A DNA stretch of 64,000 nt, taken from Acididesulfobacillus acetoxydans. Its GTDB lineage: Bacteria > Bacillota > Desulfitobacteriia > Desulfitobacteriales > Desulfitobacteriaceae. Where the stretch lies: the NCBI RefSeq assembly GCF_902729405.1, contig NZ_LR746496.1, positions 1,364,001-1,428,000 of the forward strand, read 5' to 3'. The translations under genes and the position numbers were made by a program. A model generated the notes under the pieces. That model saw only the letters and a list, made by a program, of their open reading frames with translations. It did not search any database and was not told the origin of the DNA. This document shows, piece after piece, positions 26,408 through 34,807 of the stretch (the stretch's first letter is position 1; each line of letters begins with the position of its first letter).

Positions 26408-28372
26408 ATGCCTTTGGTGTTGGGAATTGACACAGGCGGAACGTTTACGGACGGTGTGCTGCTCGACGTCAACACTAAAGAGGTTAAGAGAAAGGCCAAG
26501 GCATTCACGACGCGCGAAGATTTATCCATTGGCATCCGCAACTGTATTGACAATATCCGCGATTTGGATCCTCGCCAGGTTCATCTCGTTTCTCTTTCCA
26601 CCACCCTGGCTACGAATGCCATTGTAGAAGGACGGGGTTGCCGGGTCGGGCTGATCCTCATCGGACATGAGCCAACGGGCGACCTCCCCGCCCAACGGAC
26701 TTTCGTAGTCGCGGGCGGGCATGACATTAAAGGTGCGCCGGTTGCGGAACTTGACCTCGAAGCTGTTCGCCGGGCCGTGGTGGACATGCGGGGGCAGGTC
26801 GATACCGTAGCTATTTCCGGTTATCTGAGCATTCGCAATCCTGAACATGAACAGAGCGTTGGCCGAATGGTCCGGGAGCTATGGGATGTGCCGGTCATTT
26901 GTGCGCACCAGCTCACAACCACTTTGGGCTTTCATGAGAGGACGGTAACCGCCTGTTTGAATGCCAGGCTGTTGCCGATTATCGCCGAACTCCTGATAGC
27001 GGTCAAAGAGGTCCTGAAAGAGAAAGGCATACGGGCTCCTCTCATGGTCGTGAAAGGGGACGGGTCCTTAATGAGCGAGGAGATAACGCGGGAAAAGCCC
27101 ATAGAGACCTTATTGTCGGGGCCGGCGGCCAGTATAGTGGGGGCAACCTTTTTGACCGGAAGTGAATCCGCCTTGGCTTTGGATATGGGCGGTACGACCA
27201 CAGATATTGCGATTCTGGAAAGAGGCCGCCCCCGCATGAACAGGGAAGGAGCCACGGTGGGCGGATGGAAAACCCGGGCTGAGGCGGCGGAAATCAGCAC
27301 GTTCGGTCTGGGTGGAGACAGTTATGTACAAGTATCCCCTGACCGGAAGCTGACTATTGGCCCTAAAAGGGTTTGGCCCCTGGCGGTCGTCGCGCAGAGG
27401 TTTCCTCATTTGGTTGAAGAGCTGGCCCGATCTGACCCCGATAGGAGTATCATCGACGCTCAACCGGCTGATTGTTGGATGCTGCTTAAGAAACCGGCTG
27501 GAAAAGATAGGTGGAGTAATTCGGAACGGCAAGTTGTAGAGGCCCTGGAGGACGGTGCCCACAACATTTTCACCCTGGCGGAGCGATTGGGGCGGGACCC
27601 AAATTTGTTGCCGCTGAAAGGATTGGAACAGGCCCAGGTGTTGGGGAGAATTTCCTTTACCCCTACGGATCTGCTGCACGGTCTGGGGATTTTCACCAAC
27701 TATAATGTGGCGGCGGCTACCGGGGGCGCACGGATTCTTGCCCGCCGCCTGCGCCTGGATACGGATCGCTTTGCTGAAAGGGTTTGGCGAGAAATCGAAG
27801 CCGGCCTGTGCCTGAACGTCCTGCAAAGTTTGGCTGATCGGGAGGGTTTGCAGGCCAAATTGGGAAGCGAACCGGGTGCTGCGTTCGTCTTGAGTTCCAT
27901 GCTGGCCGGGAAAGACAGTTACGGGTTCAAAACGGAGGTCCACTTGGGATACCCGATTGTGGCTCTGGGTGCGCCTGTCTCCGCTTACCTGCCGCCTGTC
28001 GGCAAGATTCTGCACACTCAGGTGTTAATTCCGCCTCATGCCGAGGTCGCCAATGCCGTTGGGGCCGCCTCCGGTCAGGTGGTGGAGACACTCCGCGTCC
28101 TGATCAAGCCCAACAGCGGAGGAGGTTTTGTGGTGCATGCGCCTTGGGGACGGGAAGCTTTTTTAAACTTGTCAGAGGCCGAAAGTTATGCCCTGGAAAC
28201 GGCTGAAGCGGTTGCTTTGCAAAATGCCAAACGGGCGGGGGCTGTTAATCCCGAAGTTTTGGTCGAAAAACAGGAGGTGGTGAGTCATACGGCCGGAGCG
28301 AATGACGATGTCGTGTTTCTCGAAATGCGCATTATGGCTACGGCTGTTGGGCATCCCCGTTGGGAGGAGTGA
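26408..28372 (+). CDS. Hydantoinase/oxoprolinase-family protein (ASKHA-type ATPase)
   Basis: A 654-residue protein with the hydantoinase A N-terminal domain (GIDTGGTFTDGVLLD at 6-20, STTLATNAIVEG near 63) and the main domain (LSGPAASIVGA, then ALDMGGTTTDIAIL near 255). These are phosphate-binding loops of an actin/Hsp70-like ATPase. No HyuB partner is present, so ATP-dependent hydrolysis of hydantoin or oxoproline is doubtful. Family members are frequent next to MttB-type genes. Because reductive activation of corrinoid proteins is done by another ASKHA-containing protein (RamA/RACE) that is not seen here, a corrinoid-related ATPase role is possible, but this is inference. Confidence 0.82.
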   Translation: MPLVLGIDTGGTFTDGVLLDVNTKEVKRKAKAFTTREDLSIGIRNCIDNIRDLDPRQVHLVSLSTTLATNAIVEGRGCRVGLILIGHEPTGDLPAQRTFVVAGGHDIKGAPVAELDLEAVRRAVVDMRGQVDTVAISGYLSIRNPEHEQSVGRMVRELWDVPVICAHQLTTTLGFHERTVTACLNARLLPIIAELLIAVKEVLKEKGIRAPLMVVKGDGSLMSEEITREKPIETLLSGPAASIVGATFLTGSESALALDMGGTTTDIAILERGRPRMNREGATVGGWKTRAEAAEISTFGLGGDSYVQVSPDRKLTIGPKRVWPLAVVAQRFPHLVEELARSDPDRSIIDAQPADCWMLLKKPAGKDRWSNSERQVVEALEDGAHNIFTLAERLGRDPNLLPLKGLEQAQVLGRISFTPTDLLHGLGIFTNYNVAAATGGARILARRLRLDTDRFAERVWREIEAGLCLNVLQSLADREGLQAKLGSEPGAAFVLSSMLAGKDSYGFKTEVHLGYPIVALGAPVSAYLPPVGKILHTQVLIPPHAEVANAVGAASGQVVETLRVLIKPNSGGGFVVHAPWGREAFLNLSEAESYALETAEAVALQNAKRAGAVNPEVLVEKQEVVSHTAGANDDVVFLEMRIMATAVGHPRWEE

Positions 28373-28382
28373 AAGTGAAAAC

Positions 28383-29030
28383 ATGAAAGGGAAAGTCCTG
28401 GCGTGTCAGACTATGGCGGACGAAGTTCAAAAGGTCCTCCCGCCCGATCTAGATCTGGAACTGCTGCCATATGCCTTGCATCGTGTGCCGCAGCGGCTGC
28501 AGTCCGAACTTCAGAAACGCATTGATGCCGATACCGACCATGATACTCTGCTCTTTGGTTACGGCCTGTGTTCCTATGGTGTGGTCAATCTCTGCTCTGA
28601 ACGCCACACTCTGGTCATTCCGAGGGTGCATGACTGCATTAGTCTCCTGATGGGTGCACGCGAAATTTACGACCGCGAGTTCGCGAAACATCCGGCCACG
28701 ATATATTTGAGTAAAGGCTGGATCGATCAGGGGGCCGAACCTTTGGCCGAGTTTAAGAATTATGCTGAAACGTATGGCAACGAGGATGCGCAATGGATGA
28801 TTGATACGCAATACAAGCATTATCAGCGGGTCGTTTTGATCGATACCGGGGTCGGCTGCCGAGAGGAACTTGCGCTGTACACAAGAAGCGTAGCACGGTT
28901 TCTCAACGTTGCTTATGATGAGCATCCTGGTTCCGTGAGACTTTTGACCAAACTCTTCCGGGGGGACTGGGATCGGGAATTTGTGGTCATACCCCCCGGC
29001 AGGATGGTTATGCAACGCAGTTTTCTTTGA
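28383..29030 (+). CDS. DUF1638 domain protein
   Basis: About 215 residues, soluble. The DUF1638 features are an LFGYGLCSYGVVNL segment near residue 58, VHDCISLLMGA near 85, and the later VLIDTGVGC. Biochemical function is unknown; the family occurs in methylamine and MttB-type gene clusters of bacteria and archaea. It starts 10 bases after the ATPase gene, inside the same operon. The frame opens further upstream, but ATG 28383 avoids a long overlap and lies at a usable distance from GGAGGAG. Confidence 0.8.
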   Translation: MKGKVLACQTMADEVQKVLPPDLDLELLPYALHRVPQRLQSELQKRIDADTDHDTLLFGYGLCSYGVVNLCSERHTLVIPRVHDCISLLMGAREIYDREFAKHPATIYLSKGWIDQGAEPLAEFKNYAETYGNEDAQWMIDTQYKHYQRVVLIDTGVGCREELALYTRSVARFLNVAYDEHPGSVRLLTKLFRGDWDREFVVIPPGRMVMQRSFL

Positions 29031-29033
29031 CAT

Positions 29034-29060
29034 TCCTCCACCCCCGAAGAGGTGGGGTTC
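29034..29060 (+). other. Short hairpin in the gap between DUF1638 and MtgA genes
   Basis: CCACC (29038-29042) pairs with GGTGG (29051-29055), framed by ATTCCT before and GGTTCC after. This resembles the end hairpins of IS200/IS605 elements, but no transposase or second end is present. It may be a remnant or a processing hairpin. Confidence 0.25.
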
Positions 29061-29154
29061 CCGGCAGAGGATAAGGTCTTCAGCGGCTGCCAGGGGAACT
29101 AGATTAAATAATTTGTCTGAACGTCCCTTGTTCCCGTTGAGAGGAGGTTAGTAC

Positions 29155-29952
29155 ATGTTGATAATCGGCGAACTAATCAACACCAGTCGGAAAGCTATTA
29201 GGCCCGCCGTCGAGCGGAAGGATACGGCCTTTATCCAAGACTTGGCCCAAAGACAGGTGGAGGCAGGCGCACATTACGTCGATGTGAATTGCGGCACTTT
29301 GGTGCATGATGAGGTCCAGACGATGGAATGGCTCGTGGATACGGTTCAGGAAGCGGTGTCTCAGCCTCTTTGTATCGACACGCCTCGGGCGGAAGCGATG
29401 GAAGCCGGGCTGGCCGGGGTCAAAAACGGCCAACCGATGGTAAACTCTATCACCGCCGAGAAGGAGCGCTATGCAAGAATTCTGCCTCTGGTTCTAAAAT
29501 ACAAGGCGAAAGTTGTGGCTTTGTGCATGGATGACAAAGGTGTGCCGGCTTCAGCGGAAGAGCGTATCACCATTATTCGCCGTCTGGTGACGGATCTGAC
29601 GGCGGACGGCGTCCCGGAGGATGATATCTACCTGGATCCCCTGATTACGCCTATCAGCACCGGGGATCACTATGGTCAGGCAGTTCTGGAGACCGTCCGT
29701 TTTATCCGGAGGGAATATCCACGGGTTCACGCCGTCTGTGGCTTGAGCAACATTTCCTACGGGTTGCCCAACCGTAAGATTTTGAACCGGGCGTTCATGA
29801 TTCAGACCATGGCGGCAGGTATGGATGCCTACATTCTTGATCCATTGGACAAAGCGATGATGGGTTTCGTCTATGCCTCCCAGGCGCTTTTGGGCCAGGA
29901 TAGTTACTGTGGGCAGTATCTAAGTGCCCACAGAAGCGGACTTTTCGAGTAA
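29155..29952 (+). CDS. mtgA: Methylcorrinoid:tetrahydrofolate methyltransferase (MtgA-like)
   Basis: A 265-residue pterin-binding TIM barrel, cytoplasmic. It begins LIIGELINTSRKAI, then has HYVDVNCGT near 42, CIDTPRAEAMEAGL near 75 and YLDPLITPIST near 163, all typical of the MtgA and MetH/AcsE-type pterin barrels. MtgA of Desulfitobacterium hafniense moves the methyl group from the glycine-betaine corrinoid protein to tetrahydrofolate; the same role is expected here. It closes the block of corrinoid copy 3 and methyltransferase copy 4. Start ATG with GAGAGGAGG. Confidence 0.9.
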   Translation: MLIIGELINTSRKAIRPAVERKDTAFIQDLAQRQVEAGAHYVDVNCGTLVHDEVQTMEWLVDTVQEAVSQPLCIDTPRAEAMEAGLAGVKNGQPMVNSITAEKERYARILPLVLKYKAKVVALCMDDKGVPASAEERITIIRRLVTDLTADGVPEDDIYLDPLITPISTGDHYGQAVLETVRFIRREYPRVHAVCGLSNISYGLPNRKILNRAFMIQTMAAGMDAYILDPLDKAMMGFVYASQALLGQDSYCGQYLSAHRSGLFE

Positions 29953-30179
29953 TTTCATCCGGACGAAAGTCGGAGGATTGACTGAAGCACAGCTAGTCCG
30001 GTTAGTCGGCCCTGGCAAAGGGTTTTGCCGGTAAAACTCTGCCTGAGGTTCGGTCCAGGCGTAACGCGACGTGTGTAGACCCGATTTTAAGCCTTATTCG
30101 TTGGAAGAGATAAAACGGCATTTCACCATGAAAATCAGACTGTTGGGCGCTGATGTCTGTTCAGCTGGGGCGGCCGTGT

Positions 30180-30206
30180 TATAATTAAAATTGTAGACGG
30201 TGTACA
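30180..30206 (+). promoter_or_regulatory. Promoter -10 box and GbsR-type operator before gbsR
   Basis: TATAAT at 30180-30185 is followed 12 bp from its start by the palindrome TGTAG-ACGGT-GTACA (30192-30206), which would cover the transcription start. The downstream sequence AGAAAAAACTGAAT is also shared with the site at 41051. The gap 29953-30179 otherwise shows no gene. Confidence 0.6.
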
Positions 30207-30240
30207 GAAAAAACTGAATAAACTATATGGATGAAATAAG

Positions 30241-30825
30241 GTGAAGAATCTGGATGATACACATGTTGCTAAGAGAAACCCGGAGACAGAAGATATCGAA
30301 GAGATGCGTGAACTTGTGATCGAGGCGATGTCCCAGACCATGTCTTTGTACGGGTTCAATGCCACGGTCGGGCGCCTTTGCGGGATCTTGTTTTTTGCCA
30401 AGGAGCCTATGAGTCTGGACGACATGAGTCAGGCCATGGGCATGAGTAAAACAAGTGTCTGCACAACCATCAAGACCCTGGTGGGTGCTAAGGCGGCAAA
30501 ACAGGTGTGGCTGCGCGGAACCCGCAAGGACATGTATGTGGCGGAGAAGAACTTTTTTCAGTATTTCAGCGATTTCTTTTGCAATAACTTACGAACGGAG
30601 GTTGCCCTTAATTTTGCCGTTCTCGATAAGGTATTGCCGTTGTATGAAAAAATCTTGGCCGGTGAAAGTCGTTCGCCAACGAGAGCAGAGGCTGAGGAGG
30701 ATTTCAGCAAATTATTAGAGGTTAAGCGATATTACACCTGGCTGGATTCTTTCGTCAAACAATATTTGGAGGACCTGAAAATACTTCAGCTTCCCAATCC
30801 TGCCGAGTCCCCGGACGAACCATGA
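30241..30825 (+). CDS. gbsR: GbsR/MarR-family choline-betaine repressor
   Basis: A 194-residue winged-helix regulator of the GbsR group. The DNA-binding part spans about 40-100: LCGILFFAKEPMSLDDMSQ, then MSKTSVCTTIKTL as recognition helix. The C-terminal half is helical, for dimerisation and ligand binding. In Bacillus, GbsR represses choline import and oxidation genes and is relieved by choline. Here it stands directly before choline-oxidation genes and behind a palindrome that it probably binds itself. GTG start, weak ribosome site. Confidence 0.88.
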   Translation: MKNLDDTHVAKRNPETEDIEEMRELVIEAMSQTMSLYGFNATVGRLCGILFFAKEPMSLDDMSQAMGMSKTSVCTTIKTLVGAKAAKQVWLRGTRKDMYVAEKNFFQYFSDFFCNNLRTEVALNFAVLDKVLPLYEKILAGESRSPTRAEAEEDFSKLLEVKRYYTWLDSFVKQYLEDLKILQLPNPAESPDEP

Positions 30826-31000
30826 CCACGCTCACAGATGAAGTGTAAACCGTGCTCGAACTAAAAACGAAATAAAATCTGCCGGGTGGATTCGGGATGA
30901 GATGGGTGAAGGATAGGATGAACATTTTGAGAGCATGGTGTCTTTTGTGATCCCAAGATTCACAGACTAGGTCAAATAATGTAAAGGGGTGCTGAAAAGA

Positions 31001-32179
31001 ATGCGTTTGGAAAGAGCTTTTAAAGTCAAAACCTTCGAAATGCCAACTGCTATCAAACATGGTTTGGGTGCACTCGGACAACTGGCAGATGAACTTGCGC
31101 TGCTTGGAGTCAAGAAACCGTTACTTGTCACAGACCAGGGAGTAGTTAAGGCAGGGTTACTGGGAAAGATGGTTGATGTTTTGGACAGCAACCATTCCCG
31201 ATACGCCGTTTTTGACCAGGTTAAATCGGATCCGCCCGTTGAGCTGGTGGGACAAGGAACAGAAATCTATCGCAGCAAGGGCTGTGACGGCTTGATTGCT
31301 ATGGGCGGAGGCAGCCCCATGGATACGGCCAAAGCCATTGGGGTGGAAGTGGCCCACGGAGGGAGCATCTTAGACTACGAAGCGGCGGACGGGAAACTGC
31401 CGTTGACCAAGCGCATTCCTCCTTTGATTGCCATACCGACGACGGCGGGCACGGGCAGCGAAGTGAGCCAGTGGGCGGTCATCACGGATCCGAAGCGGCA
31501 GTTTAAGTTTAACGTGGGTGGTCCGCTGATTGCGGCACACGTCGCTTTGATTGATCCCATGCTCCATGTCTCACTGCCGGCAAACGTGACGGCCGCGACT
31601 GGAATGGACGCCTTGTGTCACGCCATTGAATGCTATACTTCGCACTATGCCCAGTCCCCTACGGATGCCGTGGCTTTGCTGGCCGTTGATTACGCGGCCC
31701 GGTACCTGCGGCGGGCCTACGCCTACGGCAACGACTTGGAGGCGCGTTATGGCATGGCGATGTCGGCCATGCTGGCAGGCATTTCTTACGGCAGTGAGAG
31801 CGCGGGTGCGGTTCACGCCATGGCCCAAACGCTGGGTGGTATCGTTTCTATTCCTCATGGGGTCGCGGTGGGCGCTTTGTTGGCTCCGGTTATGGAATAC
31901 AATTGGATGGGTTGGCCGGATAAATATAAGAGAATTGCTCAGATGATGGGGGTCGATACGAACGGAATGGATGAGAGGGGGGCAGCTTTGTCCGCCGTGA
32001 AGGCTGTGGCAGACCTCGCTCAAGACGTCGGGATTCCTTCTTTGAGGGACTATGGGATTACGGAGCAAGACATCCCCCGCTTAGCTAAGGAAGCAGCGCA
32101 TGACCCTCAAACCGTAGAAAATACGCGGGACATAGATGAACGGGGATACGAGGCCATTTACCGCAAAGCGTTGACCTAA
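31001..32179 (+). CDS. gbsB: Iron-containing alcohol dehydrogenase, probable choline dehydrogenase (GbsB-like)
   Basis: A type III (iron-dependent) NAD(P)-linked alcohol dehydrogenase, 393 residues. It has the GGGSPMDTAK nucleotide motif near 98 and the metal-ligand His motifs MDALCHAIE near 195 and GAVHAMAQTLGGIVSIPHG near 263-281. With gbsR before and a betaine aldehyde dehydrogenase downstream, choline to betaine aldehyde is the likely reaction, as for GbsB of Bacillus. Start ATG 31001 is preceded by AAAGGGG; GTG 30989 is an alternative. Confidence 0.85.
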   Translation: MRLERAFKVKTFEMPTAIKHGLGALGQLADELALLGVKKPLLVTDQGVVKAGLLGKMVDVLDSNHSRYAVFDQVKSDPPVELVGQGTEIYRSKGCDGLIAMGGGSPMDTAKAIGVEVAHGGSILDYEAADGKLPLTKRIPPLIAIPTTAGTGSEVSQWAVITDPKRQFKFNVGGPLIAAHVALIDPMLHVSLPANVTAATGMDALCHAIECYTSHYAQSPTDAVALLAVDYAARYLRRAYAYGNDLEARYGMAMSAMLAGISYGSESAGAVHAMAQTLGGIVSIPHGVAVGALLAPVMEYNWMGWPDKYKRIAQMMGVDTNGMDERGAALSAVKAVADLAQDVGIPSLRDYGITEQDIPRLAKEAAHDPQTVENTRDIDERGYEAIYRKALT

Positions 32180-32224
32180 CCGGCGAGCGCTGTGGTCGAC
32201 GGAATACACGAAGGAGGGGCCCGA

Positions 32225-32983
32225 ATGAATAAGGAAGAGGGGATCAAGACCGACATCATGGAGGAGGCTGAGCGCGTTTGGAGGGCCGCCGACAACTTCG
32301 GTATTCTGTTGCGGTTGATTGGCGGGTTGGCTGTGCGGGTGCACTCTGAGTCATCGTTGTTGCCGGCTCTGGCAAGAAACTATAAAGACCTTGATTTTGC
32401 CACGCAAGCGGGGAACGTTCCCCGCCTAACCAATTTGCTAAAAGAACTGGGCTATGTGCCGGATAAAGCCTTCAACGCCCTGAATATGGGAAGGAGGCAG
32501 CTGTTTTACGAAACAGAAAGCAACAGGCAGCTGGATCTTTTTGTGGACACTTTTGAGATGTGCCATACGATACCCTTGCATGACCGATTGAAGGTGGAAA
32601 AGATGACGATCCCCCTGGCTGAACTCTTTTTATCGAAAATCCAAATTATCCAGCTTAATGAAAAGGACGTGAAGGACCTGTTTGCCTTGCTGCTGGATCA
32701 TAAGATTGCCGCCGGAGATAAGGAGGTGATTAACAGGGATATTATCGCAGAGAGGACGGCCAAGGACTGGGGGTTTTTTCACACGATCGAGTTGAATTTG
32801 GCCAAACTGCGCCTTTTGATCAATAACTATGAGCTTGGGGAAAAGGATGGGGAGAAAATACTGCTGGCTATTGAGGCAATTTTGGAGGTCATGAACCGCA
32901 GCAAAAAGGGTCTTAATTGGCAGATGCGAAGTAAGATTGGCGAAAAACTAATGTGGTATAAGCTCCCGGAAGAGGTGGGTTAA
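32225..32983 (+). CDS. Nucleotidyltransferase-fold protein of unknown role
   Basis: A 252-residue soluble protein. The LIGGLAVRVH segment near 30 and YKDLDFAT near 55 form the GG-[x]n-DxD arrangement of the nucleotidyltransferase fold (AbiEii-like or related), and RQLDLFVDTFEMCH near 98 may supply the third acidic residue. No toxin-antitoxin partner is beside it. It sits between the choline dehydrogenase and the permease, apparently co-transcribed, so a link with choline uptake or regulation is possible but unproven. ATG 32225 has GGAGGGG upstream. Confidence 0.6.
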   Translation: MNKEEGIKTDIMEEAERVWRAADNFGILLRLIGGLAVRVHSESSLLPALARNYKDLDFATQAGNVPRLTNLLKELGYVPDKAFNALNMGRRQLFYETESNRQLDLFVDTFEMCHTIPLHDRLKVEKMTIPLAELFLSKIQIIQLNEKDVKDLFALLLDHKIAAGDKEVINRDIIAERTAKDWGFFHTIELNLAKLRLLINNYELGEKDGEKILLAIEAILEVMNRSKKGLNWQMRSKIGEKLMWYKLPEEVG

Positions 32984-33023
32984 TCAGATATTGTTAAATT
33001 AGATATTAGGGAGGGTTAGACCA

Positions 33024-34655
33024 ATGGCAAACGACGTAAACGTTAATTTGTTTGCCCGGCAGGCCACGGGCTTGGTCAGGCATTGGTCGGTTTTCGACGC
33101 CTTTATTTACTCGTTTTTCTCCATCAATCTAATTACCCTGGGATTTTACATCTTTTCTTCTGCTCCCAATGTTCCGAATGGACAGTTGATCCCTGCCCTG
33201 GTTGTCAGCGCGCTGTTTATTCTGTTTGAAGTCGGCGTTTACGCCATGATGATTTCAGTGATGCCCAGGGCCGGAGGAGATTACGTCTGGCAGAGTCGCA
33301 TTTTGGGCGGAGGTTTAGGCTTTGTCTTAGCCATGACCGGATGGGTATTGATCCTGTGGATGTGGATACCGGTGTATGGCTCTTTGCTTTCCTACGACGT
33401 CCTGACCCCGATTTTGGCGATACTCAGTTCAATCGGAAACAGCGCGGGTTTGGCCGCTGCCGCGGTGTGGTTCACGAGTCAGACCGGGCTTTTCCTATCC
33501 TCGTTGCTTGTCATTCTGTTCGCCTTTGTTGTGATTGGTATTGGCATGAAATGGTATGCCAGAATCCAAAAGATATCGTTTTTTGTGGGGGTTCTGGGGC
33601 TTTTTACAGTATTTGTCATGCTGGCCGCCAGCACCCCAGCGCATTTTGCCGCGGAATTTAACCGATTCAGTCAGACCGTATTTGGAGTCAAAGACAGCAA
33701 TACTTATCAGAGTATCATAGCGCTGGCAGCCAAGGGGGGATATAAAGCTCTGCCTTTTGGACATATGCCGCTTATGGCCAGCCTTCCGCTAATTCCTTTG
33801 CTGCTTTTCTTTAATCTCTGGCCAAACTGGGGCTCCACTTTATATGGTGAGGTTCGTGGAGCGAGCGAATTCCGTAAGAATTTCTGGGGGATGGCGGCCG
33901 CCGTCATCATTACAACCGTTTTGGCGATTGTTCTCGTCGCCCTTTTAGCGAAAGGCATCGGTTGGGATTTTTACAACACGGCGAATTTTGCCTTTTGGAG
34001 TGGTAAATCCCCCTTGCCGGTTTTTCCGTTCCTCAGCTTGTATGTTTCGTTTTTGACCCAAAATCCCTTGCTTCAGCTTTGGTTGGTTCTGTCCATGAGC
34101 GCTTGGTTTTTTGGTTGGGCCGGTACCGTTTTCCTGTCTTCAACCCGGGTTCTCTTTGCGGCTGCTTTCGACCGGGTGCTGCCCGACTGGATCGCGGAAG
34201 TGTCACCAAAGCATGGCACTCCCTTCCGGGCACTTCTGGTCATGGTGGTTCCCTCAGTCGTGCTGAGCGCTTTGTATGCCTATTCGCCGACCTTTGCCAA
34301 GATGACTCTTGATACAACGGTGGTAATTGCCATCACCTATCTGGGGACGACAATTGCCGCCATGAGGCTGCCTGTCAAGGATCCCGAACTCTTCCGCGCC
34401 TCTCCTATTGCCAAGTACAAAATTGGCAATATTCCGGTGATAACAATCATTTCCGTCGTCTTCGGCTTGTTCTTATTGTGGAACATTTATATGTGGCTGG
34501 CTAAAGCGGTGTATGGTGTGAATGATCCGTTGTCCGCAGTCTTCATGTTGCTCCTTTACGTAATTGCCCTCGTCTATTTTCTCATATCGAAGAATTACCG
34601 AAAAAAACAGGGTATTGATCTTTCTTTGGTGCAAAAAACCATTCCTATTGAATGA
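33024..34655 (+). CDS. APC-family amino acid/amine permease
   Basis: A 543-residue integral membrane transporter with about 12 helices, of the amino acid-polyamine-organocation superfamily. The first helix region carries 'SFFSINLITLGFYIF' and later parts read MPRAGGDYVWQSRILGGGLGF, a usual APC helix 2-3 signature. The position between choline dehydrogenase and betaine aldehyde dehydrogenase suggests choline or a related amine as substrate, but APC members usually carry amino acids. Ribosome site AGGGAGGG before ATG. Confidence 0.85.
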   Translation: MANDVNVNLFARQATGLVRHWSVFDAFIYSFFSINLITLGFYIFSSAPNVPNGQLIPALVVSALFILFEVGVYAMMISVMPRAGGDYVWQSRILGGGLGFVLAMTGWVLILWMWIPVYGSLLSYDVLTPILAILSSIGNSAGLAAAAVWFTSQTGLFLSSLLVILFAFVVIGIGMKWYARIQKISFFVGVLGLFTVFVMLAASTPAHFAAEFNRFSQTVFGVKDSNTYQSIIALAAKGGYKALPFGHMPLMASLPLIPLLLFFNLWPNWGSTLYGEVRGASEFRKNFWGMAAAVIITTVLAIVLVALLAKGIGWDFYNTANFAFWSGKSPLPVFPFLSLYVSFLTQNPLLQLWLVLSMSAWFFGWAGTVFLSSTRVLFAAAFDRVLPDWIAEVSPKHGTPFRALLVMVVPSVVLSALYAYSPTFAKMTLDTTVVIAITYLGTTIAAMRLPVKDPELFRASPIAKYKIGNIPVITIISVVFGLFLLWNIYMWLAKAVYGVNDPLSAVFMLLLYVIALVYFLISKNYRKKQGIDLSLVQKTIPIE

Positions 34656-34807
34656 GCTCTTAGGTTCTGTAACAAAGGATTCCAAGGGGTAGTGACCCGT
34701 GGTGAGCCAAAGGAGCGCCGGGAGCGGGGCGTGAAAAAAAGAGAAGAGAACGAGAAGAACAAGAGAAGAGAAAGCGAAGGAGACTACGAAAGGAGTTATG
34801 GAGCAAG

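Noticed and set aside
27110-28015. A 301-residue minus-strand ORF opposite the hydantoinase-type gene
   Set aside because: The plus strand encodes a clear family protein throughout. The antisense frame is Arg/Gln/His-rich with no motif.
29034-29060. Hairpin as the end of an IS200/IS605 element or guide-RNA locus
   Set aside because: Only one short hairpin is present; no TnpA, TnpB or second end lies within the surrounding genes. Kept only as a low-confidence site.
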